Assembly: GCA_023091665.1 (NCBI GenBank)
Contig: JALJCQ010000018.1
Location: 1-64,000 of the forward strand
Source: Pythium myriotylum
Lineage: Eukaryota; Oomycota; Peronosporomycetes; Pythiales; Pythiaceae
Reading direction: 5' to 3'
Length of the DNA: 64,000 nt
The notes below the pieces were generated by a model, which was not told where the DNA came from, did no database searches, and was given only the letters and a program-made list of their open reading frames with translations. Below are positions 51,330 through 62,106 of the stretch, piece by piece. Each line of letters starts with the position of its first letter. Within the stretch, counting starts at the first letter, position 1. The position numbers and the translations under genes are program-made.

Positions 51330-54230
51330 ACAGAGTGATGATGATGATGAAGGTGAAGTCTATTGAGCGCATTAAGTGTACTCTAATAGCTGGGGCCCTG
51401 TGCCAACTCCTGTACTTTACCATGGATCAACCTGGCTGGCAAGCCAGGGCTGTAAGTCGGAGAGCGTGAGCCGTGGTAAGTCTGCGTGGCAGGCTTGACC
51501 AGTGGGATGATGGGCGGTACTGGATTGTTCAGTGGCCATCGCGTGGGTTGCTAGAGCTCTCACCGTGGTGTTGTGAGCTCGGGGCTGGTGGCGCCAGTGT
51601 CGCACTCCGATGGTGTCGGCTAGGCGGCGGGCTGTGTGATAGAGCGTCATTTTTGGGCGGTTTGTAGTCTCGTAGTTGACGTAAGATGAGTGCACTGTCT
51701 CCAATGACGGTGAGTCCGTGCCATCTGTTCGTCTCCGCTGCCCTTAGGCCGTCGATAAGCCCTCTGTAGCTCGCTTGATGTTGCGTGGTCGTGGGTTCAG
51801 CAATCCATGTAGCTGAGCTCCAGTGAACGGCAGGGAGGGGCTCCGCAGCCGAGGATGCGACGACGAAAGCGCCGACACCCCTCGGTCCTGGTTGGCCACC
51901 TGGGGATCCTCCGAAGAGGAGAGCACGTGCCGGCCCCGTAAGTTCGGCAATGTGGACGGTCGTGTCGTCCGGCGACTCGAGGAGCGTTTTGAAGCGGCTG
52001 ATGATGCTCGCGGCATATGGCGGCGTGTCCATGTCTCTGTCGAGTCGATACTGGAGTGTGTCTAGTACTCGTCTGCAGTTGATGTTGTGTACTGCCTCCG
52101 CTTGTTGAGTGGACCAGGTCCTCGGAGCGTAGTTCACGTTGGTGCGCCAGGCATGAATCACCACAAGTGTCTCCAGCACGAGCTGCTGCCAGATCGCTTG
52201 TAGTACGGGGTACGGTCCGTCTCCTGTGTCGTCGTCATCCGGTCGACACTTGCGGAGGGAGGGAAGTTCCCAGATCTTAGGCGGTATGCACGGTAGCTTG
52301 AGGCTGAAGACTGCAGTGAGGAAGTCGTCATTGGTTGTTGCGAGTCGCTCCTTCCAGAGGCCGAGGGAGGTAAACACGGTTCGGAGGATATTCCAGAGGG
52401 TTTGGGCGGAAGCACAGTCCCACACTGTGTGGAACACGGACCCACCCGCAGAGCCGATCCCCACACAGTGGGGGCAGCCGCGTCTGTCGTTTAAGCGATC
52501 CCACCCGGAGAGGCGATGCCCCTTGATTCTGTAATAGAGAAGGCGTTTTCGACTGGAGCTGTGCTGGAATCGATGGATAGCGTCCCAGCTGACGCAGTCT
52601 AGTGCCGTGCCGAACACAACGGAGGACGCATGGGCCAGATCCCGACGATGCGCGAGGTCTTGGTCTGCCTTGGTGCGCTTCGTTCTCGCGACAAGGACTC
52701 TTAGAGCGGCTTTTTCATGTAGTCGTGGCGCGCCCCAGAGTGGGAGAACCGGGTGTAGCAACGGATGGGGAACGAACTTGAGCGAGCTTCGTCCTGACAC
52801 ACTGCGCGCTAAGTTCTCTGCATGATAGAGCGATGAGGTGCGCCCAATTTCTTGCGTGTCGTTGTTCTGGTCAAGTCGGAAGAGACAGAGGTGTTGTGCT
52901 GTCCGCTGGAGATACCACGTGTCGTCGGAGCGTCCGTACTCGATGAGATGATGCCCGGGATCGTGTGGGAGAAGCAAGTCCGGATAGCTGAACTCGAGGG
53001 AGTCACATAAGAGACGGAACTGTCAACCGCGTCATAAGGGTACGGCAAATGTCTCAGTCGAAAGTTGAGCGTGGTCGCGTTCACCCAGTGGAGTTCCAGG
53101 ATGTCTTGAACCGTTGCATTTCCGGCTTGAAGGCCAGGTATGTCAGAGGCGCGGAGGGGACGACCGGAGGTGTGGAGTAGGAGATCCGACCCTACAATCC
53201 CGGTGTGGAGTAGCGCTTGAAGGTTTAACTTTCCCCCGCGGGACCGTTGCAGCGCCCGAATCCCGTTGAGGGTTGTCTTCACTGCGTGGTAGTCGCGTTG
53301 GTACCAGCCGTTCAGCCATCGGCCATCTCGTGGTGGGGCCCGCCCAGCCTGGGGCATGATGGAGAGGACGAGTGCTCGTTCGGATTCTTCCCAAGGGTAA
53401 GTGGCCGCTTCGCGGAGCACCATCCGTCCGGTGGCCGCTATCGTTGGCGCCAGTCGCGACGGGGTGTGTGGCCCTCTACCTGGCGCGACGTGGGTTGCTG
53501 TGGGAAAGGCAGAGGTCGCCGCGAGGGCGGCTCCAACCGCTGCCGCGACGTTGTCTTGGGCAGAGTACCACCGCTGGACTGTCGTGGCGCTTAATAGCAG
53601 GAGTTCGTCTCGTATGGAGGGAAGCTGCAGCCCTCCGTGCTTCCTCTCGGCTGCAGCGACTGCCGTGCTCGTCCAGGCTCTGCCCACGCTCTCGCTCGGA
53701 GTGAGAAGGCCGTGCCACGCGTATGTGTGGACAAACGCTTGTAGACGGTCGACCACGTCCGCAGTTGGCCACGAGTGTCGTGCAACAAACAGTATCTTCG
53801 GGAGAATGACGGCTTGACACACTTGGATACGTTGCAGGAGGTCCGTCGTTTTGATGGCGGCTAGCTGTAGTCGTGTGCGGAGCTGTTGCAGCGTGATGTC
53901 CCACACGTGGTGTCCGACCGGTTCAGTCGAGATCTGCCCGCCCAGATATCGTACAAATTGACCCCGATCCGCGACCGGGAAGCCGTGAGTGTCCACCTCT
54001 GCAGTCCAGCCCTCCGGCACAAGGAACACTGCAGTGCTTTTGTCCGCGTTGATCTTGAGCCCGGACGCCTCCCCGAACAAGTCGAGGACGCGCTGGAGCA
54101 CCGGTAGGTCAGACGGGGTGCGAAGGTAGACGCTCGTGTCGTCGGCGAAGCCCACAATCGCCACGGCGGTCTCCTCAGCTACACAGAGGCCAGGAAAGGA
54201 CACACAGAGTACCGTGCGCACTCTATCTTG
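51330..54230 (-). mobile_element. 5'-truncated LINE retrotransposon
   Basis: The minus strand holds the last part of the RT palm, the connection domain, the zf-RVT knuckle and RNase H, followed by a 3' UTR ending in (TGA)n near 51338. The 5' end is truncated near 54230, just upstream of the FADD motif. It is more complete than the copy at 6485-8604. Confidence 0.87.
51417..54230 (-). pseudogene. LINE polyprotein with frameshifts and dead RNase H
   Basis: The RT catalytic box is GFADDTSVYL near 54150, followed by LKINADKSTAVF. The first frame runs to about 53015, then shifts. The second (52977-51529) carries CPHCVGIGSAGGSVFHTVWDC in outline as zinc knuckle and the RNase H. There the usual FDGGSRGNPGP is FGGSPGGQPGP, so the first Asp is lost, and the Glu motif reads QHQASYRGL. 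VIGDSALIL is kept. A further shift near 51645 leads to the C-terminus ending LASQVDPW at 51417. Confidence 0.82.
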
Positions 54231-55116
54231 GCGTACATGTAGTCTACTTCCTGCAGCAGAAAATATCCAAAAGAGAGTACAGGATGTTTCTCTATTACCC
54301 CTCAATCGATTCCCCAACATCACATTTCGTGACCCCCAATTCCCACTGTAGCTTTGTTGATTCTGGACTCAACGTGTCAGCAATCGTAACGTGGAGTGCG
54401 TATTTTTAGCACATGTAGAGCAGTTTCCATGGATTCTGACACTCCAGTAATGGACTCCATCCATCCTTTTCAGTCAGCATACTGATGGTTCAACGATGGG
54501 AAACTACCATCAGCAATCCCACCGTGTTTGGCTGTCCTGTCTTCGTGCTCAGGCTTTTGGTCCCGCCAAGCCGGCGGACAGTCCGCGCACTCGGTATTGG
54601 TGAACCGCTGAGAACAGTAGGCCGTCTTGTTATGCGACAAGGAGGTGTATCATCAACTCATGATGAAATTTAACAGTCAGCAAGTTCAATTTTGGTATCT
54701 GTCTGTAGACGTGTGTACTGTACGGTTTTTGGCACATTACATCGCATTCCACATGGACTGTCAATGTACCATGTCGAATTAGGTGATCAACGGCCAAAAG
54801 AAGATCTGATAACGTCGCACAGACGGTCCACTTAGCTGGATGACAGTCGCATCCCGCGTCACATCTCCGCCCACTCATCCAATCTCTGTCGTCTGCGATT
54901 TTGCTTGTCTGCACTGTCGTGTCCAGTCTTTGGTACGGGCCTGTTTGTTTCAATGTAGACAATAGCACCATGACAGTAATCCAGCATGTCGGGTTCCACG
55001 TGACGTTGGATAGACCATACCTCGGGAATTGATCCCTTCGTTATGAAGGAACGAAAGAAGGCCTCAAATGCCTCTCACTGACCCCGATAGCTCTTCGACA
55101 GAGAAATGCCCGCCGA
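54231..55116. other. Gene-free upstream region of the 55156 protease
   Basis: No coding frame or repeat family is recognised. Confidence 0.4.
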
Positions 55117-55134
55117 CTTCTGTTCACAATTTGC
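55117..55134 (+). promoter_or_regulatory. Possible initiator element
   Basis: ACTTCTGTTCACAATTTG, about 25 bases before the ATG at 55156, fits the CAWTTT end of the oomycete initiator. Confidence 0.45.
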
Positions 55135-55155
55135 CGGTAACACCACAAGCTCACT

Positions 55156-55941
55156 ATGAAGACCGGTATCGCTCTCCTTGGCGCCACGGCCGCTCTTGCC
55201 AACGCCCAGGTCAACATCAACCCGCTGATCCTCGGCGGCACCGTCGTTCCAGCTAGCACCAAGACCTACACTGTCAGCCTTCGCTCCACAGACACTGGCG
55301 ACACTTTCTGCGGTGGCTCGTTGATCACACCGACCCATGTGCTCACGGCCGTCCACTGCCAAGGTGACGCAAAGTACGTCTCGATTGGCTCGCACTACTT
55401 CAGCGGCAGCCGAGATGGTGAGCGCATTGCTGTGAAGAAAGAGACTGTTCATCCTCGATACAACGAGGGCACAACGCAACCCGATTTAGACGACACGGTC
55501 ACCTACGACTATAACATCATCGAGCTCGCAAAGCCATCCAAGTTTACGCCCGTCAAGCTGTTCTCCGTGGATTCCGAGAAGTTTGTTGGGTCGACTGCGA
55601 CTGTCATGGGCTGGGGGAAAACTACGAAGGCCAGGTACAACAACGAACTTCTTCGCGTCAACGTGCCGGTGGTTTCGGCCGCCGCATGCAAGGCAGCCAA
55701 TCTCAACGGCCCGGCCCTCACCGAGACAATGATGTGTGCCGGTGGCAAGACCAACAAGGACTCGTGCCAGGGTGACTCAGGCGGTCCACTCATCCTCGAG
55801 CAGTCGACGGGTGATGTGTTGGTTGGCATCGTGTCATGGGGTGACAGATGTGGCCTGAATGGCAAGCCCGGAGTATACTCGAAGGTCGCGTTTGTCAAGA
55901 GCTGGATCGATTCGCTTGCACCCAACGCCACGTGGGTGTAA
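55156..55941 (+). CDS. Secreted trypsin-like serine protease (S1 family)
   Basis: The 261-residue protein has a signal peptide (MKTGIALLGATAALANAQ) and ILGG at 25-28, again after Leu. The triad is His67 (LTAVHC), Asp118 (YDYNIIEL) and Ser208 (GDSGGPL), with Asp202 setting trypsin specificity and SWGDRCG completing the pocket. A loop NEGTTQPDLDDTV (103-115) is longer than in the MKTVA-type paralogues and is shared with 58520-59322 and 62107-62913, defining a second subfamily. The last 48 bases and the 3' flank belong to a 919-bp inverted repeat. It converges with the GIP-like gene at 56389-57155. Confidence 0.93.
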   Translation: MKTGIALLGATAALANAQVNINPLILGGTVVPASTKTYTVSLRSTDTGDTFCGGSLITPTHVLTAVHCQGDAKYVSIGSHYFSGSRDGERIAVKKETVHPRYNEGTTQPDLDDTVTYDYNIIELAKPSKFTPVKLFSVDSEKFVGSTATVMGWGKTTKARYNNELLRVNVPVVSAAACKAANLNGPALTETMMCAGGKTNKDSCQGDSGGPLILEQSTGDVLVGIVSWGDRCGLNGKPGVYSKVAFVKSWIDSLAPNATWV

Positions 55942-56812
55942 GCTTCCGGTCGAGTAATTGATTTTCTCCACGAAGATAGTTCCGTACAGTGTGGACTCGG
56001 GCGGCAGCAGCCACGATCGCCGTTTGAAATAAAACTTGATGTTCATTACCCTTCGATGGTACTGCCAAACCACACCTTGGTATCTTTCTGTCCGCTGATG
56101 CTATTGACCGCTTGTGATCACAATGATGAGATGGCATGAGTGGTGGTCATCGCCCCTGTAGTGCTCTTCGGCATCACGTGCAGCACGATGCAACGCTGTA
56201 CCAACGGCAATTGCGACAAACATAACGTTCGATGGAAATCGTAATCGTCCAGCATTTCAACGCCCTCAAAAACATGCATATTTGAAGCGAACGGATGAGC
56301 CTAGCCTTACTCGTGACGCGAGACAAAGACTCTTTTCGCGAACACCAGAGCCGCAGCTGGAATCTGATACATACAAGCCACCCGTCATCTAGGCGAACTT
56401 GGTGCCAGGCGCGTTCGCGAGGATCCACTTCTTGACGCTCGAGACCTTGGAGTAGAAGGACGGCGTGTCCTTCTTGCCGCAGCCGTAGCCGCCCGCCGAG
56501 AGCCCGATGACAACGTCGCCCCCCTGCTTTTCGAGGACAAGTGGTCCGCCGTTGTCGCCAGCACAGGCATCCTTACCTTCTTTGCCACCGGCGCAAAAGA
56601 AAGTCGAGGGCAGCGGGTCCGTCTGCCCGAGCAACTTCTTACACTTGCCCAAGGCCACGACCGGCAGGTCGACACGTCGCAGTCGTTAGAGAGGTAAGCG
56701 TTGACGTCGTCGTTGGTGATCCCCCAACCGAGCACGGTGGCGATTGATCCTTGGAACTTCTCGGCGTCGGTGGTCGAGAGCGTGGCCGGCGGGAACTTGG
56801 ATGGAGAGGCGA
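55894..56812 (+). repeat. 919-bp inverted repeat, left arm
   Basis: Pairs with 57649-58567 in exact register (coordinates sum to 114461). It covers the end of the 55156 protease gene, the intergenic region and the 3' half of the GIP-like gene. Confidence 0.93.
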
Positions 56813-57155
56813 GCTCCAGGATGTTGAAGTCGAAGGCGAGCGTGTCGGGGTCGTATTGCGGGTGGAATGTCTGTGACTTGACAGCGATGAGCTCTCCGTC
56901 TTTAGTGCCTTCGTTGTAGTGGGTGCCGATGGCGGCGAAGTGGGCGAACGTGGAGCATTGCGCTCCTGTGAGCACCTTGGTGGGCGTGAGCAGCACGCCG
57001 CCGCACTTGGTGGCGTTTTTCGCGTCTGAGCGGAGGCCGACAGTGTAGGTTTTTTGTCCGGCAGGGACGATGGTGCCGCCGAGGATCTGCGGCGTGGCGT
57101 GCACGACTCCGGCGGCGAGAGCGGTGATAGCAGCGAGCGTGGTGGCGAACTTCAT
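56389..57155 (-). pseudogene. GIP-like trypsin homologue with one-base frameshift
   Basis: The ATG at 57155 starts a signal peptide (MKFATTLAAITALAAGVVHA) and TPQILGG. The His position is Gln66 (LTGAQC), Asp109 is kept (FDFNILEL), and the Ser is Asn in CAGDNGGPL. Near 56690 the frame is lost: codons up to AYLSND are followed by a stretch that reads LRRVDLPVVALGKCKK one frame over, showing one missing base. The second frame ends at 56389 with TKFA. Either the gene is broken or the base is a sequencing error; the inverted copy has the same defect. Confidence 0.83.
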
Positions 57156-57648
57156 GGTGGAGTCGGGGGGGGGGGGAAGATTTGGTGGTGGTTGTCGGCA
57201 GTAGTGGGAGTGGCGAGTGGCCAGTAAGTTGGAGAGTGAGCAGTCTGTGGGAGGAGGTTTCCTTGCGGGTGCGTCTCCTTGAGCTAGAGGTGTGTCGCTT
57301 GAAATGCGACGATTGTCCGTGTGTCTTTTCGTGTATAGCCGTGCGAACTTTGTAGGAGTTGTTAGGAGCAGGAATGTGGCATCCAGTACCACGCCGTGCG
57401 CATGATGTGGAGGATAAGATGAAAATTGTGCTGTTCGCATCTTTTGCGCCAAGTGTTCATCGGCGGCGAGTGTGTACTGTACTATGATTGAAAATGTCTC
57501 GTCTCTTTGTTCGTGGGTTTCCTGAACTGTTTTCGTGTTGTCGTGGTGACGCAGCTCAAAGACGAATGATTCGTTTTTCTTGTCGCATGATCTGAAGGAT
57601 TCCAAAGCTGACAGTGTACGCTTTGTCGAGTAGAGATAAGTCTTTATA
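57156..57648. other. Promoter region of the GIP-like gene and fold-back spacer
   Basis: It contains the initiator at 57224-57241 and a 12-G run near 57166-57178. No other gene is seen. It ends exactly where the right arm begins. Confidence 0.6.
57224..57241 (-). promoter_or_regulatory. Initiator-like element
   Basis: The minus strand reads GCTCACTCTCCAACTTAC about 70 bases before the ATG at 57155. Confidence 0.5.
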
Positions 57649-58072
57649 TCGCCTCTCCATCCAAGTTCCCGCCGGCCACGCTCTCGACCACCGACGCCGA
57701 GAAGTTCCAAGGATCAATCGCCACCGTGCTCGGTTGGGGGATCACCAACGACGACGTCAACGCTTACCTCTCTAACGACTGCGACGTGTCGACCTGCCGG
57801 TCGTGGCCTTGGGCAAGTGTAAGAAGTTGCTCGGGCAGACGGACCCGCTGCCCTCGACTTTCTTTTGCGCCGGTGGCAAAGAAGGTAAGGATGCCTGTGC
57901 TGGCGACAACGGCGGACCACTTGTCCTCGAAAAGCAGGGGGGCGACGTTGTCATCGGGCTCTCGGCGGGCGGCTACGGCTGCGGCAAGAAGGACACGCCG
58001 TCCTTCTACTCCAAGGTCTCGAGCGTCAAGAAGTGGATCCTCGCGAACGCGCCTGGCACCAAGTTCGCCTAG
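57649..58072 (+). pseudogene. Inverted 5'-truncated GIP-like copy
   Basis: The plus strand repeats the second half of 56389-57155 including its one-base frameshift and the GDNGGPL motif, ending TKFA at 58072. No signal peptide or first half is present because the copy begins at the arm boundary. Confidence 0.9.
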
Positions 58073-58567
58073 ATGACGGGTGGCTTGTATGTATCAGATT
58101 CCAGCTGCGGCTCTGGTGTTCGCGAAAAGAGTCTTTGTCTCGCGTCACGAGTAAGGCTAGGCTCATCCGTTCGCTTCAAATATGCATGTTTTTGAGGGCG
58201 TTGAAATGCTGGACGATTACGATTTCCATCGAACGTTATGTTTGTCGCAATTGCCGTTGGTACAGCGTTGCATCGTGCTGCACGTGATGCCGAAGAGCAC
58301 TACAGGGGCGATGACCACCACTCATGCCATCTCATCATTGTGATCACAAGCGGTCAATAGCATCAGCGGACAGAAAGATACCAAGGTGTGGTTTGGCAGT
58401 ACCATCGAAGGGTAATGAACATCAAGTTTTATTTCAAACGGCGATCGTGGCTGCTGCCGCCCGAGTCCACACTGTACGGAACTATCTTCGTGGAGAAAAT
58501 CAATTACTCGACCGGAAGCTTACACCCACGTGGCGTTGGGTGCAAGCGAATCGATCCAGCTCTTGAC
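57649..58567 (-). repeat. 919-bp inverted repeat, right arm
   Basis: Reverse complement of 55894-56812. At its right end it merges into the 3' end of the protease pseudogene at 58520-59322, which stays homologous to the 55156 gene but at lower identity beyond 58567. Confidence 0.93.
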
Positions 58568-59322
58568 GAAAGAGACCTTGGAGTAGACACCCGGCTTACC
58601 GGCCGCACCGCAGCTCTCTCCCCAGGAAACGACACCGATGAGGACGTCGCCCGTCGTCTGCTCGATGACGAGCGGTCCACCAGAGTCGCCCTGGCACGAG
58701 TCCTTGTTGGCGACGCCGCCGGCGCAGAACATGGTCTCAGTGATGCCCTTGGACCCCGGATCTTGGCAGCCTTGCATTGAGCGTCCGACTTGACGGGGAC
58801 GTTGACGCGGCGCAGCTCACTGGAGATGCTGGACTTGACTCCGGCGATGGTGGTGCCCCAGCCCAAGACAGTAGCCGACTGGCCCACGAGCAGCTCTGAG
58901 TCAACCGACGAGAGCTTCACTGGAGGGAACTTGGAGGGCGAGGCCAACTCAATGATGCTGTAATCGTAGGTGAAAGTGTCGTCGACACCCTTGATCGTAG
59001 TGCCTTCGTTGTAGCGTGGGTGCGCCGTCTCCTTCTTCACGGCGATGCGCTCACCGTCGCTTGAACCAGTACGGAAGTGCGAGCCGATGGAGATGTAGTT
59101 GGCGAAGCCAGCGCAGTGGCCAGCCGACAGCACGTGCGTAGGCGTGATGAGCGTGCCGCCGCAGACGCTAGTCGACGAGGCGGGAGACGTGCGCAGGGTG
59201 ACTGTGTAGGTCTTCTGTCCGGCGGGGACGATGGTGCCGCCAATGATGAGTGGATTGTTGTCGGCGGTCTGGGCGTTGGCGACGGCGGTCGTGGCGGCGA
59301 GAGCGAGCGTGGCAACCTTCAC
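58520..59322 (-). pseudogene. Trypsin-like gene with lost start codon and frameshift
   Basis: The family is clear: ANAQTADNNPLIIGGTIVPAG, His of LSAGHC, Asp of YDYSIIEL, Ser of GDSGGPLV. Two defects are visible. The start codon aligned with the ATG of 62107 is GTG at 59322, and one base is missing near 58757 between DAQCKAAKI and [10 protein letters not shown]. The C-terminus ([21 protein letters not shown]) is intact in the second frame. It is closest to 62107-62913 and shares its upstream region in inverted orientation. Confidence 0.87.
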
Positions 59323-59660
59323 CGTCGAGGCGGGTTTGTGGTGGTTGGTTGGAGCTGGTGTTTTGAGGACTTGCCAGTTAATTCGCAAATGACGATTGAC
59401 AGCGCGCGCACAACGCGAGTCATGGGTCATGACCGTCATGACTCCTGACGGTGTCCACCCGAAAGATTCTCGCATCGGATGGCAATGAGTCCGTGTTGAG
59501 TCTGTTGGCGTGAGGTGGTTCTGATTGGAGAAGTTGTACACGTAGCTGTCAAGCTTGCGACCGCATAGTACAATGCGATGTCTGGGTGAGGTCATGACAT
59601 GGACGGGACCATAATCAGATTGAAAATTGGCAGTGTCTGGATGAGCGCGAGCGATGGGTC
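59323..59660 (-). repeat. Upstream region shared with the 62107 gene, inverted copy
   Basis: This matches the reverse complement of about 61780-62106, including the GTCATTTGCGAATTAA initiator at 59378-59393 and the block TCATGACCGTCATGACTCC. The two genes are head-to-head inverted duplicates. Confidence 0.75.
59378..59393 (-). promoter_or_regulatory. Initiator-like element
   Basis: The minus strand reads GTCATTTGCGAATTAA, 56 bases before the mutated start codon at 59322. The counterpart before 62107 is GTCATTTGCGAATAAA. Confidence 0.45.
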
Positions 59661-61540
59661 ATTTGCGTTCTCTGTTTAGGCACCGAGTAATTATACGGTG
59701 CGGCCCATGTGCGATACGGAGAGGTTATATTTCTCAGTTGCCAACTAATGCAGGAAGTAGCCTGGCTAAATTGCACTGGCTATTGATCACCCTGCAACAG
59801 GCGGCTTTTTAAAGGTGGCTCAAACAACGTTATTGCCTTGGGTTCTCAATTTGACCAACACAATGCAACTGAAAATTGAGAGGAACATTGGATGCACGGC
59901 GGAAGAAAACTGGGCACAGTTTCACACCGTACTAAACACACCAACCCAGTAGTACCCGTGGGTTCTTGCCGCCAGCTTGAGCAGATGTCGCCGGTCAGCT
60001 TCACAAGGACAAGATGTCCACCATTGATGCTCCGCGACTTTCGTCATCCATGATATGAGGGAACTGATGATAGGCTCACGTGAGTGGACCACGGCCGTCT
60101 CGCCGTTACTCGTCTCAAACCGCCTCTCGCCGGAATAGAATCAATTGGATGAGATTCAGGCGGAATTCCCAGAACCGGGACTGCCAACAACGATTCTTTC
60201 CTACTGTAAAACTTGAACTTGAATGAGGATTTGTCCCATTTTTGTCCCACTAACATCCTTCCAGCTTGATTCTGGGATTATCCGATGGACGGAGAAGCGC
60301 AGCGTGGACGTTGTTTGAGATGCCTAGAGCACGAGAGCGAGCTCAGTCATCAACAAGACAAATCATTTGCCGATGTATAGTCTTCAGGAACGCGGAAGTC
60401 GTGTACAATCCTCTCAAGCCGTGGAGAAATGGAGGTAGTCGATTTATGCAGCAAACCATGTCCACACAACCTAGTACAGCGAACAATCCACTGTACGCAC
60501 GTTCCTCGGGCGAAGGCCGTGAGGCGTTCCTATTGTACTTGTCCAGCCTTGGCTACAGATCCTCCACATTTGATAGACTGACTCGGCTACACTGTACTGC
60601 TTCTCTGGGTCATGGATGAGTCCGTGTTTGTCCGTGATGAGAAGATGTATCTTTTGTGACCCTGGTGTTTGAATGGTTGACACAATAGTGCAACGACGGT
60701 GCGAGAGTCAGACCAGTTGCTGGTAGCTGGTGATCCCTTCGTTTGCTGGCCTAGAGAACAGCCAGTACACTGAACAGTAGTAACATAAGTTGGTCATACA
60801 TACAAGCGTGTGGTGGATATCGAAAGGGCCAAGTTGAACTCAAAGTCCATCGGATCGCAACAGTGTTGTACCGTATTGAAGAATCGACGGGTCAAGTGGC
60901 TGAGGAATGCTTGGAGCATGGTCCCAGGGAGTGGTGTTGTATGATCGTGGTTGCCGGATGCTTGCGTGGTGAATGGGGATACATGGCTTCACGGACTCGC
61001 AACCGCCTGACCGGACTTGAATCGCAAGCACCGTGCACTTGCTTGAGTACGGCAGTTGACAGCATATATTCTGTCCTCCGTAATCGATTCCAGTATATTG
61101 TACAGATTGGACGAATGATTTGTCTTTTGAATTGGACACACCAGACGAGTGATTCGTCTTCACGGCAGTGCACATCGTGGTTTCGCACTCTGATTATGGA
61201 CCTTCGTTGCACTTCTCTCAGATTGAGAGGTGTGCAGCGATGGGATAGTGCGTATTTGCTTGACTGGGGTTCGAGGCATGCAAACAAGCATCTGCCACCA
61301 CCCAGTTTCGTTTCTTCAGGTGGCGATTGAGTCATTTCCTTTGAGCTGCAATTTTTAAGCTCGAAAAGAGATCTCTTTCAAGGCCGGGACCAGGGTGTTT
61401 CTTCATCTTCGTTTCCGAGGCGCGGAAGCACTATCCGTTGAAGTTGTTGGAAGAGCTTGATACTTCATGCTCGATTCCGTTACTTGTACCTTGACCAGTA
61501 GCCGGTCCATTTTAGACCAGGCTTCTCTCTGTATTAGTTG
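59661..61540. other. About 1.9 kb without a recognisable gene
   Basis: No gene is supported on either strand. At 60615-60720 there is a copy of the repeat (GAGTCCGTG... and GTGCAACG.CGGTGC) that forms the foreign tail of the protease pseudogene at 37855-38739. Confidence 0.45.
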
Positions 61541-61692
61541 ACAACTGAGAAATTCACTTCACTCTATCCATGTCAGTCATCCTACATGACACACTGGATC
61601 ACTTCACTCTATCCATGTCAGTCATCCTACATGACACACTGGGTCATGTAGGATGACTGACATGGATAGAGTGAAGTGAATTGCTCAGTTGT
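61541..61692. repeat. 49-bp inverted repeat with internal direct copy
   Basis: The arms at 61541-61589 and 61644-61692 match with one mismatch. The 54-base spacer contains a second direct copy of about 42 bases of the left arm. It is the first hairpin of a doublet. Confidence 0.92.
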
Positions 61693-61695
61693 GCG

Positions 61696-61756
61696 CTAAT
61701 TTTGCGCTGTACGCATGCTGTGGGTGACCCACAGCATGCGTACAGCGCAAAATTAG
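61696..61756. repeat. Perfect 30-1-30 palindrome
   Basis: The arms 61696-61725 and 61727-61756 are exact reverse complements around a single G. It stands 350 bases upstream of the protease gene at 62107. Confidence 0.95.
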
Positions 61757-61779
61757 TGTCTCATAGAGAAGAATGGAGA

Positions 61780-62106
61780 ACACAAATGGCCCATCGCTCA
61801 CACTCACCCAGACAGTGCCAGCTTTCAGTCTGATTATGGACCCGTCGTTGTCGTCACCTCAACCAGACGTAGTACTACATCTTGCTTGACTGCTATGAGA
61901 TGAGTACAACTTCTCCAATCAGAACCACCTCACGCCAACAGACTCAACTCGGACTCATCGCCATCCGATGCGAGAATCTTTCGGGTGGACACCGTCAGGA
62001 GTCATGACGGTCATGACCCATGACTCGCGTTGTGCGCGCGCTGTCAATCGTCATTTGCGAATAAAATAGCAAGCCCCCACAACTCCAGCTACAACCCACC
62101 TCCACG
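61780..62106 (+). repeat. Upstream region shared with the 58520 copy
   Basis: This matches the reverse complement of 59323-59660 and contains the promoter of 62107. Confidence 0.75.
62050..62065 (+). promoter_or_regulatory. Initiator-like element
   Basis: GTCATTTGCGAATAAA, about 42 bases before the ATG at 62107, conserved with 59378-59393. Confidence 0.45.
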
